From CBDUEV01 sp965366365 (GTDB lineage: Bacteria; Actinomycetota; Acidimicrobiia; Spongiisociales; JAENVV01), in the NCBI GenBank assembly GCA_965366365.1, contig CBDUEV010000030.1, positions 1 through 34,820 on the forward strand: a stretch of 34,820 nucleotides of DNA. Reading direction: 5' to 3'. The notes under the pieces are model-generated. The model was given only the letters and a program-made list of their open reading frames with translations. It was not told where the DNA came from and searched no databases. Shown here in pieces: positions 24,560 to 32,462 of the stretch. Position 1 is the first letter of the stretch; every line of letters begins with the position of its first letter. The position numbers and the translations under genes were made by a program.

Positions 24560-25312
24560 ATGGCAGGCAGGACCATCGAGAAGGCAACCAATCAGGTGTT
24601 TGGGCTGGGGCTGATGACGGCTACGGCGATCATCATGCTGGCGGTCACGGTCCTGCTTCTGGAGCCTGCAGACGCGGCTACGGCAGCGGTTCTTGCCGTG
24701 GTCCTCGGAGTGACGACATTCCTGGTCTGGCGGTTTGACACCACCTGGGCCGTCATCATCGGCCTCGTGGTTGCCGTCGCCGCGGCGTCGACGATCTTCT
24801 ACATCGCATTCGGTGTATTTCAACCTCTCAGCCCCATTGAATTCGGCACTGGCCTTCTGTTGGTGGTTGGGTTCGTGTTCGCACTCGTGGGAGGCATCGG
24901 AGCACTATTCCGGAGGCAGGCAGACGGCCCACCGAAGGGGGTCCGTCTCCGTCTTGGAGCACTTGCGCTGGTAGCCATCGGGACCTTGGCGTCCGTTGTG
25001 GGCTTTCTCTCGTCACGCACCACCGTGGATGCCGCCGCGGCGTCAGAAGCCGTTGTCGTCGACATGAGGAATTTTCTCTTCGAGCCCGAGCAGACGGCTA
25101 TCGCAGCCGGCGAGCAACTCTTGTTGACGAACTCTGACGCATTCGCTCACGACTTCACCCTCGAGGAATACGATCTCTACACCTACTTCGGACCGGGCAG
25201 CGAAGCGCTGATCGAAGTAGGTGATCTGCCGCCCGGCACATACGAGTATTTCTGTTCGCTGCATACTTTTGACGGCGAAGGGATGATCGGAACACTGACG
25301 ATCGAAGACTGA
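24560..25312 (+). CDS. Polytopic membrane protein with C-terminal cupredoxin domain
   Basis: A 250-residue protein. Five hydrophobic helices lie at about 16-36, 41-58, 63-84, 96-117 and 131-152. An extracytoplasmic cupredoxin domain follows (about 160-250) with type 1 copper ligands His197 (DAFAHDF), Cys232 and His235 (FCSLH) and Met242 (EGMIGTL). It ends in the usual GMIGTLTIED strand. A strong AGAGGAGGAG precedes ATG 24560. I know of no named family with five helices before a plastocyanin-like domain of this kind. It may pass electrons or bind copper at the outer face of the membrane. It is divergent from tetR within the inserted block. Confidence 0.82.
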   Translation: MAGRTIEKATNQVFGLGLMTATAIIMLAVTVLLLEPADAATAAVLAVVLGVTTFLVWRFDTTWAVIIGLVVAVAAASTIFYIAFGVFQPLSPIEFGTGLLLVVGFVFALVGGIGALFRRQADGPPKGVRLRLGALALVAIGTLASVVGFLSSRTTVDAAAASEAVVVDMRNFLFEPEQTAIAAGEQLLLTNSDAFAHDFTLEEYDLYTYFGPGSEALIEVGDLPPGTYEYFCSLHTFDGEGMIGTLTIED

Positions 25313-25397
25313 GGCACGCCGAAGTTCCTCCCTGGGATCAGTGCGGATTCAGAGCGGCTCAAGCCCCGACGCGCTTCTTCCCCAACTCGCAGCGTGA

Positions 25398-25475
25398 GGG
25401 CTTCGAGCAGCTGTCGCGTTTCGCCACCCGGGCCCGTTGGGTTCCTGTTGGGCGAGGGTCTTCTTCGACGTTTGA
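25398..25475 (+). pseudogene. Remnant of an archease 3' end
   Basis: In the archease frame this reads GLR, then AAVAFRH, then PGPLGSCWARVFFDV and a stop (25473-25475). The intact archease ends GLR-CE-PGPSGSWWARVFFDV. A stop codon lies directly upstream (25395-25397) and no archease sequence is visible before it. The remnant has five extra codons in the loop and a Trp-to-Cys change, so it is a diverged copy and not a recent duplicate. It stands 39 nt before rtcB. Confidence 0.75.
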
Positions 25476-25509
25476 CTCTGGGCAGTTCTTCGATCCGGGG
25501 ATACGGTGG
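25428..25509 (+). repeat. Right copy of the duplicated archease 3' end and rtcB upstream spacer
   Basis: This is the partner of the repeat at 21655-21749. The first 58 nt match with four differences (T/C, C/T, G/T and G/T). The rest up to 25509 is the working rtcB -10 region, so this is probably the ancestral junction. Confidence 0.85.
25502..25507 (+). promoter_or_regulatory. -10 box of rtcB (leaderless)
   Basis: TACGGT ends 7 nt before ATG 25515, predicting a transcript that begins at the start codon. TTGACT at 25472 is too far (24 nt) to be its -35. Confidence 0.5.
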
Positions 25510-25514
25510 GGGGC

Positions 25515-26936
25515 ATGAACCTCACTCAGGTTGCCCCCGGCGTCTACGACGTGCCCAGGACCGGCGCTATGGCGGTTCCCGGCCGGATCTTCTGCTCCGA
25601 ATCCCTGCTGGACGGCGTCGACGCCGACGCGGTTCGCCAGGTTCGCAACGTAGCGACACTGCCCGGCATCGTGGGCGCCTCGATGGCCATGCCCGACATC
25701 CATCGGGGATACGGCTTCCCGATCGGTGGCGTGGCCGCCACCGACGTCGAGGCGGGCGGGGTCGTTTCGCCCGGTGGGGTCGGATTCGACATCTGTTGCG
25801 GGGTGCGCCTCCTCAGGAGCAACCTTGCGATGGAAGACTTCGCAGCCCATCGGGAGGCGATCATGCGCCAGCTGGACCGGCGGATTCCCCGCGGAGCGGG
25901 ACACGGTGGGATCGCCCCGCCCGACCTGCTTCCGGAGATTCTGGCGCGAGGTGTTCCCGCCGCCTTGGAAGCCGGCTACGGCGAGGTGGCCGACCTCGAA
26001 CGCTGCGAAGAACGGGGGTCGTCCGAAGGTGCCGATCCTTCCGCCGTCTCGGGGAAGGCTCATCAGCGCGGCGCCGCCCAGATCGGCTCCTTGGGATCGG
26101 GCAACCACTTCTTGGAGATCCAACGCGTCGCCGAGGTATTCGACGTCGAAGCCGCCTCTGCCTTCGGGCTCGCCTTGGGAGGGGTATGCGTCATGATTCA
26201 CTGCGGGAGTCGCGGGCTGGGCCATCAGGTGTGCACCGACGAGGTCCGTGCCATGGGGAGCGCCATGCAACGTCACGGCATTACCGTTCCCGATCGTCAG
26301 CTCGCCTGTGTCCCTGTTCAGTCCACCGAAGGCGAGAGATACCTGGGAGCGATGGCAGCCGCAGCCAACTTCGGCTGGGCCAACCGGCATATCCTGGCTG
26401 CCGAGACGCGCCGAGCCTTCGCGGCGGCCCTCGGAGGGAGTCCTGCCGCGCTGGGGATGGATCTCGTATTCGATGTGGCTCACAACCTCGCCAAACTCGA
26501 ATCGCACCTGGTCGATGGGCGTCTTCGTCGATTGTGTGTTCATCGAAAGGGCGCCACCAGAGCGTTCCCGCCAGGGGCCCCGACGCTGGACGCTGTGCTG
26601 CGTCCCCATGGACAACCTGTGCTGGTGCCCGGATCGATGGGGACTGCGTCGTGGGTGCTGCGAGGGGTGGAGGGGAACCCGGCCTTCTCGTCGTCCGCCC
26701 ACGGAGCGGGGAGGGTGATGAGCCGGTCGGCTGCCAAACGGGTTCGGCCAGGGCGAGAAGTCCGTGCTGACCTCGAGGAACGCGGGGTGGCGGTGCGGGC
26801 CGGCTCTGTCAAGCTGTTGTCCGAAGAGGCGCCCTACGCCTACAAGGACGTGGACGAAGTGGTCCGAGCATGCGATGTGGCCGGGTTGGCCGCCCCGGTG
26901 GCCCGGCTGGTTCCTGTGGGGGTCGTGAAGGGTTGA
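25515..26936 (+). CDS. rtcB: RNA-splicing ligase RtcB
   Basis: A 473-residue GTP/Mn-dependent ligase joining 2',3'-cyclic-phosphate (or 3'-phosphate) and 5'-OH RNA ends, used in RNA repair. Metal-site signatures are MAMPDIHRGYGFPIGG and VGFDICCGVRL, with Asp92 and Cys95 as expected ligands. The guanylated histidine is His396 in SAHGAGRVMSR. The C-terminal PYAYKDVDEVV is typical. ATG 25515 is preferred to GTG 25506 because of the leaderless promoter. Its cofactor protein archease is 3.8 kb upstream, separated by the inserted block. A strong terminator follows. Confidence 0.95.
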   Translation: MNLTQVAPGVYDVPRTGAMAVPGRIFCSESLLDGVDADAVRQVRNVATLPGIVGASMAMPDIHRGYGFPIGGVAATDVEAGGVVSPGGVGFDICCGVRLLRSNLAMEDFAAHREAIMRQLDRRIPRGAGHGGIAPPDLLPEILARGVPAALEAGYGEVADLERCEERGSSEGADPSAVSGKAHQRGAAQIGSLGSGNHFLEIQRVAEVFDVEAASAFGLALGGVCVMIHCGSRGLGHQVCTDEVRAMGSAMQRHGITVPDRQLACVPVQSTEGERYLGAMAAAANFGWANRHILAAETRRAFAAALGGSPAALGMDLVFDVAHNLAKLESHLVDGRLRRLCVHRKGATRAFPPGAPTLDAVLRPHGQPVLVPGSMGTASWVLRGVEGNPAFSSSAHGAGRVMSRSAAKRVRPGREVRADLEERGVAVRAGSVKLLSEEAPYAYKDVDEVVRACDVAGLAAPVARLVPVGVVKG

Positions 26937-26951
26937 AGACTCGCCTCGGAC

Positions 26952-26988
26952 GGGAAGGGCCGGGGACTGACCGTCCCCGGCCCTTCCC
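26952..26988. terminator. Perfect 16-bp hairpin, bidirectional terminator
   Basis: GGGAAGGGCCGGGGAC (26952-26967) is followed by a 5-nt loop TGACC and its exact complement (26973-26988). TCGCCT and AGGCGA (26941-26946, 26990-26995) extend the stem beyond a bulge. It lies 15 nt after rtcB and at the stop of the convergent small gene, so it can end both transcripts. Confidence 0.8.
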
Positions 26989-27170
26989 TAGGCGACGGCA
27001 CCGACCCGCTCCTCGCCTCCGTCGACGTGCCTCACGAAGGGTGAGCGGATTCGTATCCGGAACCACCGGCGTTTCGAAGCCCGAAACCCGTTCGCGATGC
27101 GGGCACGTTCGGCACGCTCGGCGATCTGGCTCTGGCTTTGCTTGTAGATCTCATAGTGTGCGTAATCCAT
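26988..27170 (-). CDS. Small basic protein of unknown function (60 aa)
   Basis: The frame starts with ATG 27170, with AAAGG placed 7 nt upstream, and begins MDYAHYEIYKQSQSQIAERA. It has a Gln/Glu/Arg helix at about 10-30 and a very basic stretch, SKRRWFRIRIR, at about 32-42. It ends exactly at the bidirectional terminator, and a promoter, uORF and terminator-like hairpin precede it on the same strand. These placements support a real gene. I do not recognise the family. The basic stretch might bind nucleic acid or be a membrane-active segment; this is a guess. Confidence 0.5.
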   Translation of the reverse strand: MDYAHYEIYKQSQSQIAERAERARIANGFRASKRRWFRIRIRSPFVRHVDGGEERVGAVA

Positions 27171-27203
27171 GATGGACCTTTCTGATTCGGTCTGGCGGCC
27201 ACG

Positions 27204-27225
27204 AAAAAAGCCGCCGGGCGGCGGC
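27204..27225 (-). terminator. Terminator in the leader of the small gene
   Basis: Read on the minus strand, GCCGCC-GCCC-GGCGGC is followed by six T (27209-27204). It lies between the uORF (27270-27347) and the small gene, 34 nt before its ATG, so it is placed as an attenuator. Confidence 0.65.
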
Positions 27226-27240
27226 GGCTCTCCGGGGTTG

Positions 27241-27258
27241 CGACCTGTCTCCAGGTCG
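27241..27258 (-). repeat. Hairpin between the uORF and the leader terminator
   Basis: CGACCTG and CAGGTCG form a perfect 7-bp stem with a 4-nt loop. The shared GACC segment can also pair with an adjacent GGTC nearer the uORF stop, so two exclusive folds are possible. Confidence 0.45.
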
Positions 27259-27269
27259 GCGACCAGGAA

Positions 27270-27347
27270 TCAGGACATCATGGGGAGAGCGCGCCATGTA
27301 CGGGCTGCGGCAAGGCATCCGGCGTGGAAGGTCGTATTCGTCGGCAT
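27270..27347 (-). CDS. Putative 25-aa leader peptide
   Basis: ATG 27347 is preceded by AAGGAG at good spacing, one of the best Shine-Dalgarno sites in the window. The peptide begins MPTNTTFHAGCLAAAR and ends TWRALPMMS before TGA (27270-27272). It is followed by a hairpin, a terminator and the small basic gene. It may be a regulatory uORF or a small protein in its own right. Neither sequence nor position says which. Confidence 0.5.
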   Translation of the reverse strand: MPTNTTFHAGCLAAARTWRALPMMS

Positions 27348-27386
27348 GATCACGCTCCTTTCGTCTCTCCGTCGATTGGTTCGGTC

Positions 27387-27395
27387 AACGTAGCA
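27387..27395 (-). promoter_or_regulatory. Extended -10 promoter of the uORF and small gene
   Basis: On the minus strand TGC-TACGTT is an extended -10, with start of transcription expected near 27380 and the uORF ATG at 27347. It is divergent from purN. Confidence 0.45.
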
Positions 27396-27456
27396 ATCCA
27401 GATGACGGCGTGCGGGGGAATATCCGGGGGGCGGCGGTGGGCGCAAAGCGCCTGCC

Positions 27457-27462
27457 TACACT
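27457..27462 (+). promoter_or_regulatory. -10 box of purN (leaderless)
   Basis: TACACT ends 6 nt before GTG 27469, predicting a leaderless purN-purH-folD transcript. No -35 or purine riboswitch is visible. Confidence 0.5.
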
Positions 27463-27468
27463 GCCCAG

Positions 27469-28083
27469 GTGCGGATTGCGGTGTTGGTGTCAGGGTCGGG
27501 TTCGAATCTTCAGTCCATTCTCGACGCGGAGCGGACCCAGCCGGGCTTTGCAGCCCGCACTGTCGCTGTGATCTCAGATCGGCCGAGCGTGGCGGCCCTC
27601 GACCGGGCCCGCCGGGCAGGCGTGCCCGCCGTGGTGGTCGACTGGTCGGCGGCAACGAACCGTGCCGAATTCACGGTGGCGGTGTGTGAGGCGGCGGAGG
27701 CGCACGGCGCCGAAGCGATCGTGTGCGCCGGCTTCATGCGCATTCTGGCTCCCCCGGCCATTCGAAGGTTCCCGCAGCGCGTCATCAACATCCATCCGGC
27801 GCTCCTGCCGGCCTTCCCGGGCGCCCACGCCGTCGAGGAGGCGCTGGCTCACGGGGTGAAGGTGACCGGGGTCACCGTGCATTTCGTCGATGAGTTGGTT
27901 GACCACGGGCCCATCATCGCCCAGGAAGCGGTAGCAGTCCTCCCCGACGACACCCCGGACTCGCTGCACGGCCGGCTCCAGGTGGTGGAGCATCGCCTCT
28001 ATCCAGAGGTCATCGACGCCTTGGCGAACGGACGACTCGAGGTTTCCGATCGGATCGTGACATGGAAAGGACGAAACGAGTGA
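27469..28083 (+). CDS. purN: Phosphoribosylglycinamide formyltransferase (GART)
   Basis: The formyl-tetrahydrofolate-dependent third step of purine synthesis (GAR to FGAR). It is 204 residues, of normal length. The phosphate loop is VSGSGSNLQSI. The catalytic set is Asn107 and His109 in INIHPALLPAF and Asp145 in HFVDELVDHGPII. It overlaps purH by 4 nt, consistent with a purN-purH-folD operon that also supplies its folate cofactor. Confidence 0.97.
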   Translation: MRIAVLVSGSGSNLQSILDAERTQPGFAARTVAVISDRPSVAALDRARRAGVPAVVVDWSAATNRAEFTVAVCEAAEAHGAEAIVCAGFMRILAPPAIRRFPQRVINIHPALLPAFPGAHAVEEALAHGVKVTGVTVHFVDELVDHGPIIAQEAVAVLPDDTPDSLHGRLQVVEHRLYPEVIDALANGRLEVSDRIVTWKGRNE

Positions 28084-29633
28084 GCAGCTCCCAGAACGAG
28101 GTGGCCCCCGTCGTCGTGCGGCGAGCTCTCCTCTCGGTGTACGACAAGACGGGTTTGGTCGAATTCGCCACGCGCCTGCAAGCGTCCGGCGTCGAACTGG
28201 TCTCCTCCGGGGGTACGTCAACCGCCCTGGCAGAAGCCGGGTTACCGGTGACCCGAGTCGAGGATGTGACGGGCGCCGCCGAGATGCTCGGTGGCCGAGT
28301 CAAGACCCTTCACCCGCGCATTCACGGCGGAATCCTGGCGAACCTGGACGATGAGCAGCACATTGCCGATCTGGAGTCTCACAGCATCGCCCCGTTCGAG
28401 TTGGTGGTGGTCAACCTCTACCCCTTCGAGGCAACGGTGGCCGATCCTGACGTGACCGACGCCGAGGCCATCGAGAAGATCGACATCGGCGGACCGGCCA
28501 TGGTGAGGGCTGCCGCCAAGAACCACGCCTGGGTGGCGGTGGTCACCTCCCCCTCCCAGTACGAGACGGTGGCGGCAGCCGTCGCATCGGGCGGCATCGA
28601 CGGCGCCCTCCGGATGAACCTGGCGCGAGCCGCCTTCTTTCGAACCGCCGCGTACGACGCCGCCATCGTCGGATGGCTCGAGCGGGGCAGCGAGCTTCCC
28701 GAACGAGCGGTCCTCGCCTTGGAACGAGGCGAAATGCTCCGCTACGGCGAAAACCCACATCAGGCTGGGGCGATCTATTCCGAGACCGGCCGGACCGGGT
28801 GGTGGACCAAGGCGCACCAGCTGCAGGGCAAGGCGATGTCCTTCAACAACTACGCTGATGCCGAGGCCGCCTGGCGTCTCGTGGCGACGTTCGACGACCC
28901 GGCGTGCGCGATCATCAAACACGCCAACGCCTGTGGCGCAGCCCAGGCGTTCACCCTCATCGACGCCTTCACCAAGGCCTGGGCGTGTGATCCTCTCTCC
29001 GCCTTCGGGAGCGTCATCGCGCTCAACCGACCCTTGGACGGCCCCACCGGCGCCGCCATCGCAGAAGCGGGGTTCGTGGAGATAGTCATCGCACCCGATG
29101 TCACCGAGGATGGAGCGGCCGCTCTGGCGTCCAAGAAGAACCTCAGGCTCCTGGCAGCGGAACCTGCCGACCCGGCCGATCCCGATCTCAGGCGAGTGGA
29201 CGGCGGATTCCTCATGCAGGGGCGCGACACGGTGGTGGTGTCCGAGGGGGAGTGGACCGTGGTGACGGAGAGGGTCCCGACGGACGCAGAATGGGCCGAT
29301 CTCCGTTTCGCTTGGCGGACGGCTGCCCACACCAAATCGAATGCTGTCGTGGTGGTGGCCGATGGCGCCGCCGTGGGGGTGGGAGCCGGCGACCAGAGCA
29401 GGGTCGGGGCCGCGGAACGCGCCCTTGCCCGAGCAGGCGACCGGGCCCGGGGTGGGGTGGCTGCCAGCGACGCCTTCTTTCCGTTCGCGGACGGCGTCGA
29501 AGCGTTAGCCTCTCGAGGAGTCAAGGCCATCATTCAACCGGGTGGTTCCAAAGGTGACGCCGCCGTGATCGCGGCAGCGGAATCCCATGGCATCGCCATG
29601 GTGTTCACAGGCAGGAGGCATTTCCGACATTGA
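28080..29633 (+). CDS. purH: Bifunctional AICAR transformylase / IMP cyclohydrolase
   Basis: The last two steps to IMP. It is 517 residues from GTG 28080. The N-terminal MGS-like IMP cyclohydrolase has SSGGTST and GGRVKTLHPRIHGGIL. The C-terminal AICARFT domain has the Lys-His pair in IIKHANACGAA and the closing AIIQPGGSKGD and MVFTGRRHFRH. GTG 28080 overlaps the purN stop and has AAGGA eight nt upstream; ATG 28062, six codons earlier, has no Shine-Dalgarno. Its stop overlaps the folD start. Confidence 0.97.
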   Translation: MSSSQNEVAPVVVRRALLSVYDKTGLVEFATRLQASGVELVSSGGTSTALAEAGLPVTRVEDVTGAAEMLGGRVKTLHPRIHGGILANLDDEQHIADLESHSIAPFELVVVNLYPFEATVADPDVTDAEAIEKIDIGGPAMVRAAAKNHAWVAVVTSPSQYETVAAAVASGGIDGALRMNLARAAFFRTAAYDAAIVGWLERGSELPERAVLALERGEMLRYGENPHQAGAIYSETGRTGWWTKAHQLQGKAMSFNNYADAEAAWRLVATFDDPACAIIKHANACGAAQAFTLIDAFTKAWACDPLSAFGSVIALNRPLDGPTGAAIAEAGFVEIVIAPDVTEDGAAALASKKNLRLLAAEPADPADPDLRRVDGGFLMQGRDTVVVSEGEWTVVTERVPTDAEWADLRFAWRTAAHTKSNAVVVVADGAAVGVGAGDQSRVGAAERALARAGDRARGGVAASDAFFPFADGVEALASRGVKAIIQPGGSKGDAAVIAAAESHGIAMVFTGRRHFRH

Positions 29634-30490
29634 GCGCGCAGATCCTCGACGGCAAAGCCGTCGCAGAAAAGGTCCGGAGCGAGGTGGCCGAGCGGGTGGC
29701 CGCCCTCGCCGAGCGAGGCAAGCGAGTCGGTCTGGCCACGGTGCTGGTCGGCGACGACCCGGCCTCGCACGTGTACGTGCGGGGGAAGCGCCGGGCTGCC
29801 GAGGAGGTGGGCATCACTTCGTTCCATCACGAGCTGAGCGCCGCCGTCTCGCAAGCTGAGGTGGAGCGGCTCGTGAAGAAGCTCAACGCCGACCCTGCCG
29901 TCGACGGGATCCTCGTCCAGTTGCCGTTGCCGTCCGGCCTCGATTCGGACCGAATCACCGAGATCATCGATCCGTCCAAGGATGCCGACGGACTGCACCC
30001 TCACAACCTCGGCCTCCTGGTCTTGGATCGACCCCACCTGGTGCCGTGTACCCCGCGGGGCATCATGCGGATCCTCGAGGAGTACGACATCGCCACCGAG
30101 GGTGCCCATGCGGTGGTGGTTGGCCGCTCGTTCCTGGTGGGACGGCCGATCGGCCTGCTCTTGGGGTCGAAAGGCGCCAACGCCACGGTGACGCTGGCTC
30201 ATTCGAGGACGAGGGACCTGGCCGCGGTCACGTCCCAGGCGGACATCCTCATCGCCGCGGTCGGCGTCCCGCATCTCATCGGAGCGGAGTACATCAAACC
30301 GGGAGCCACCGTCATCGACGTGGGCATCAACCGGACAGATGAACGGCTCGTCGGCGATGTGGACTACGACGAGGCACTCGGCGTGGCGGGGGCGATCACT
30401 CCGGTCCCCGGTGGGGTCGGACCCATGACCATCGCCATGCTCATGGACAACACGACGATGGCTGCCGAGGCGAGAGTGTCCAGGGAGTGA
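29630..30490 (+). CDS. folD: Methylenetetrahydrofolate dehydrogenase / methenyl-THF cyclohydrolase
   Basis: Makes 10-formyl-THF, the cofactor of PurN and PurH. It is 286 residues from TTG 29630, which overlaps the purH stop; AGGAGG (29613-29618) lies 11 nt upstream. Tyr49 and Lys53 in SHVYVRGKRRAAEE are the catalytic pair. Further signatures are DGILVQLPLP, the Rossmann segment VVVGRSFLVGRPIG and TPVPGGVGPMT. Confidence 0.97.
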   Translation: MSAQILDGKAVAEKVRSEVAERVAALAERGKRVGLATVLVGDDPASHVYVRGKRRAAEEVGITSFHHELSAAVSQAEVERLVKKLNADPAVDGILVQLPLPSGLDSDRITEIIDPSKDADGLHPHNLGLLVLDRPHLVPCTPRGIMRILEEYDIATEGAHAVVVGRSFLVGRPIGLLLGSKGANATVTLAHSRTRDLAAVTSQADILIAAVGVPHLIGAEYIKPGATVIDVGINRTDERLVGDVDYDEALGVAGAITPVPGGVGPMTIAMLMDNTTMAAEARVSRE

Positions 30491-31167
30491 CCGACCCCGG
30501 GGTTGCCTACGAGGCGACCCGGCTTCAGATCTCCAGGCTCTGTGAGCAGACCGATACGGACCGCTCCGTGAAAGCCTGCCCGGGCTGGTCGGTCCACGAC
30601 CTCGTCGCCCACCTGGTCGGTCTGGCCGACGATGTCCTCGCCGGCAACGTGGATGGGTACGCCACCGAGGGATGGACCGGTGCCCAAGTGGCGCAGCGGC
30701 GTGGCAGGCGGACGCCGAAACTCCTCGCCCAGTGGGCGGTGCTGGCTCCCCGATTGATCGCCCGCCTCCCCGAGTTGCCACCCACCATGGCCGCCGCCAT
30801 CGTCGTGGACGCAGTGAGTCACGAGCACGACCTGCGCACCGCCATGGCGCTGCCCGGCAATCGTCGGTCGGACGCCGTGCGGTTGGCCACCCGCAATCTG
30901 GTGGGTGGTCTGCGGGGCATCCACGCCCGGACCGGGCTTCCCTCGCTCACGCTGGTGGCGGTGGGCGAGCGGGAGTACGCAGTCGGCCGAGGCGAACCGA
31001 TCGGCACGGTGACAGCGTCCCTCTTCTCGCTTTTTCGGTCCCTGTCGGGGCGGCGCACCCGCCCCGAGGTAGCCGCCTTCGAGTGGACCGTCGACGCCGA
31101 ACCGTTCCTGGATCACTGGCTGCAGTTTCCCTTTGCCTGGCCGGCCGAACCGTTGCGGGAAGGCTGA
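30487..31167 (+). CDS. Maleylpyruvate isomerase/mycothiol-dependent enzyme-like protein (DinB-like fold)
   Basis: A 226-residue protein with the MDMPI N-terminal signature KACPGWSVHDLVAHLVGLAD and a metal-site candidate histidine in VDAVSHEHDLRTAM. The C-terminal half (about 120-226) resembles the actinobacterial TIGR03083-type extension. Members are metal-dependent and some use mycothiol, which fits an actinobacterium. The substrate is unknown. GTG 30487 overlaps the folD stop by 4 nt, so it is the fourth gene of the purN operon by position. Confidence 0.8.
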   Translation: MTDPGVAYEATRLQISRLCEQTDTDRSVKACPGWSVHDLVAHLVGLADDVLAGNVDGYATEGWTGAQVAQRRGRRTPKLLAQWAVLAPRLIARLPELPPTMAAAIVVDAVSHEHDLRTAMALPGNRRSDAVRLATRNLVGGLRGIHARTGLPSLTLVAVGEREYAVGRGEPIGTVTASLFSLFRSLSGRRTRPEVAAFEWTVDAEPFLDHWLQFPFAWPAEPLREG

Positions 31168-31191
31168 CCGGAACGGGAGAGCCCCAGGCTT

Positions 31192-31220
31192 TTTCGTGGC
31201 AGGTGGCGACGTGCGATAAT
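31192..31220 (+). promoter_or_regulatory. Promoter of icd
   Basis: GATAAT (31215-31220) with a weak TTTCGT (31192-31197) 17 nt upstream, 31 nt before ATG 31251. Confidence 0.5.
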
Positions 31221-31250
31221 CCGCATTCGCAGCGAACTCGAGGAGCACCG

Positions 31251-32453
<1,203 letters not shown>

Positions 32454-32462
32454 CCGAATCGG

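Larger units (their letters stand above)
21713..25427. mobile_element. Inserted block separating archease from rtcB (no recombinase seen)
   Basis: About 3.7 kb holding three genes (rifampin-phosphotransferase-like, TetR, cupredoxin) between two direct copies of the archease 3' end. The right copy abuts rtcB. This is the pattern left when DNA enters at the 3' end of a gene and carries a replacement end, by site-specific or homologous recombination. There is no integrase, transposase or terminal inverted repeat, so the mechanism is unknown. The label means a gained segment, not a proven active element. Confidence 0.6.

Noticed and set aside
25472..25477. TTGACT as the -35 box of rtcB
   Set aside because: The spacing to TACGGT is 24 nt. 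The sequence is part of the archease stop region and is present in the repeat for that reason.
27400..27468. Purine riboswitch in front of purN
   Set aside because: The predicted transcript starts at the start codon, leaving no leader, and no aptamer-like fold is apparent.
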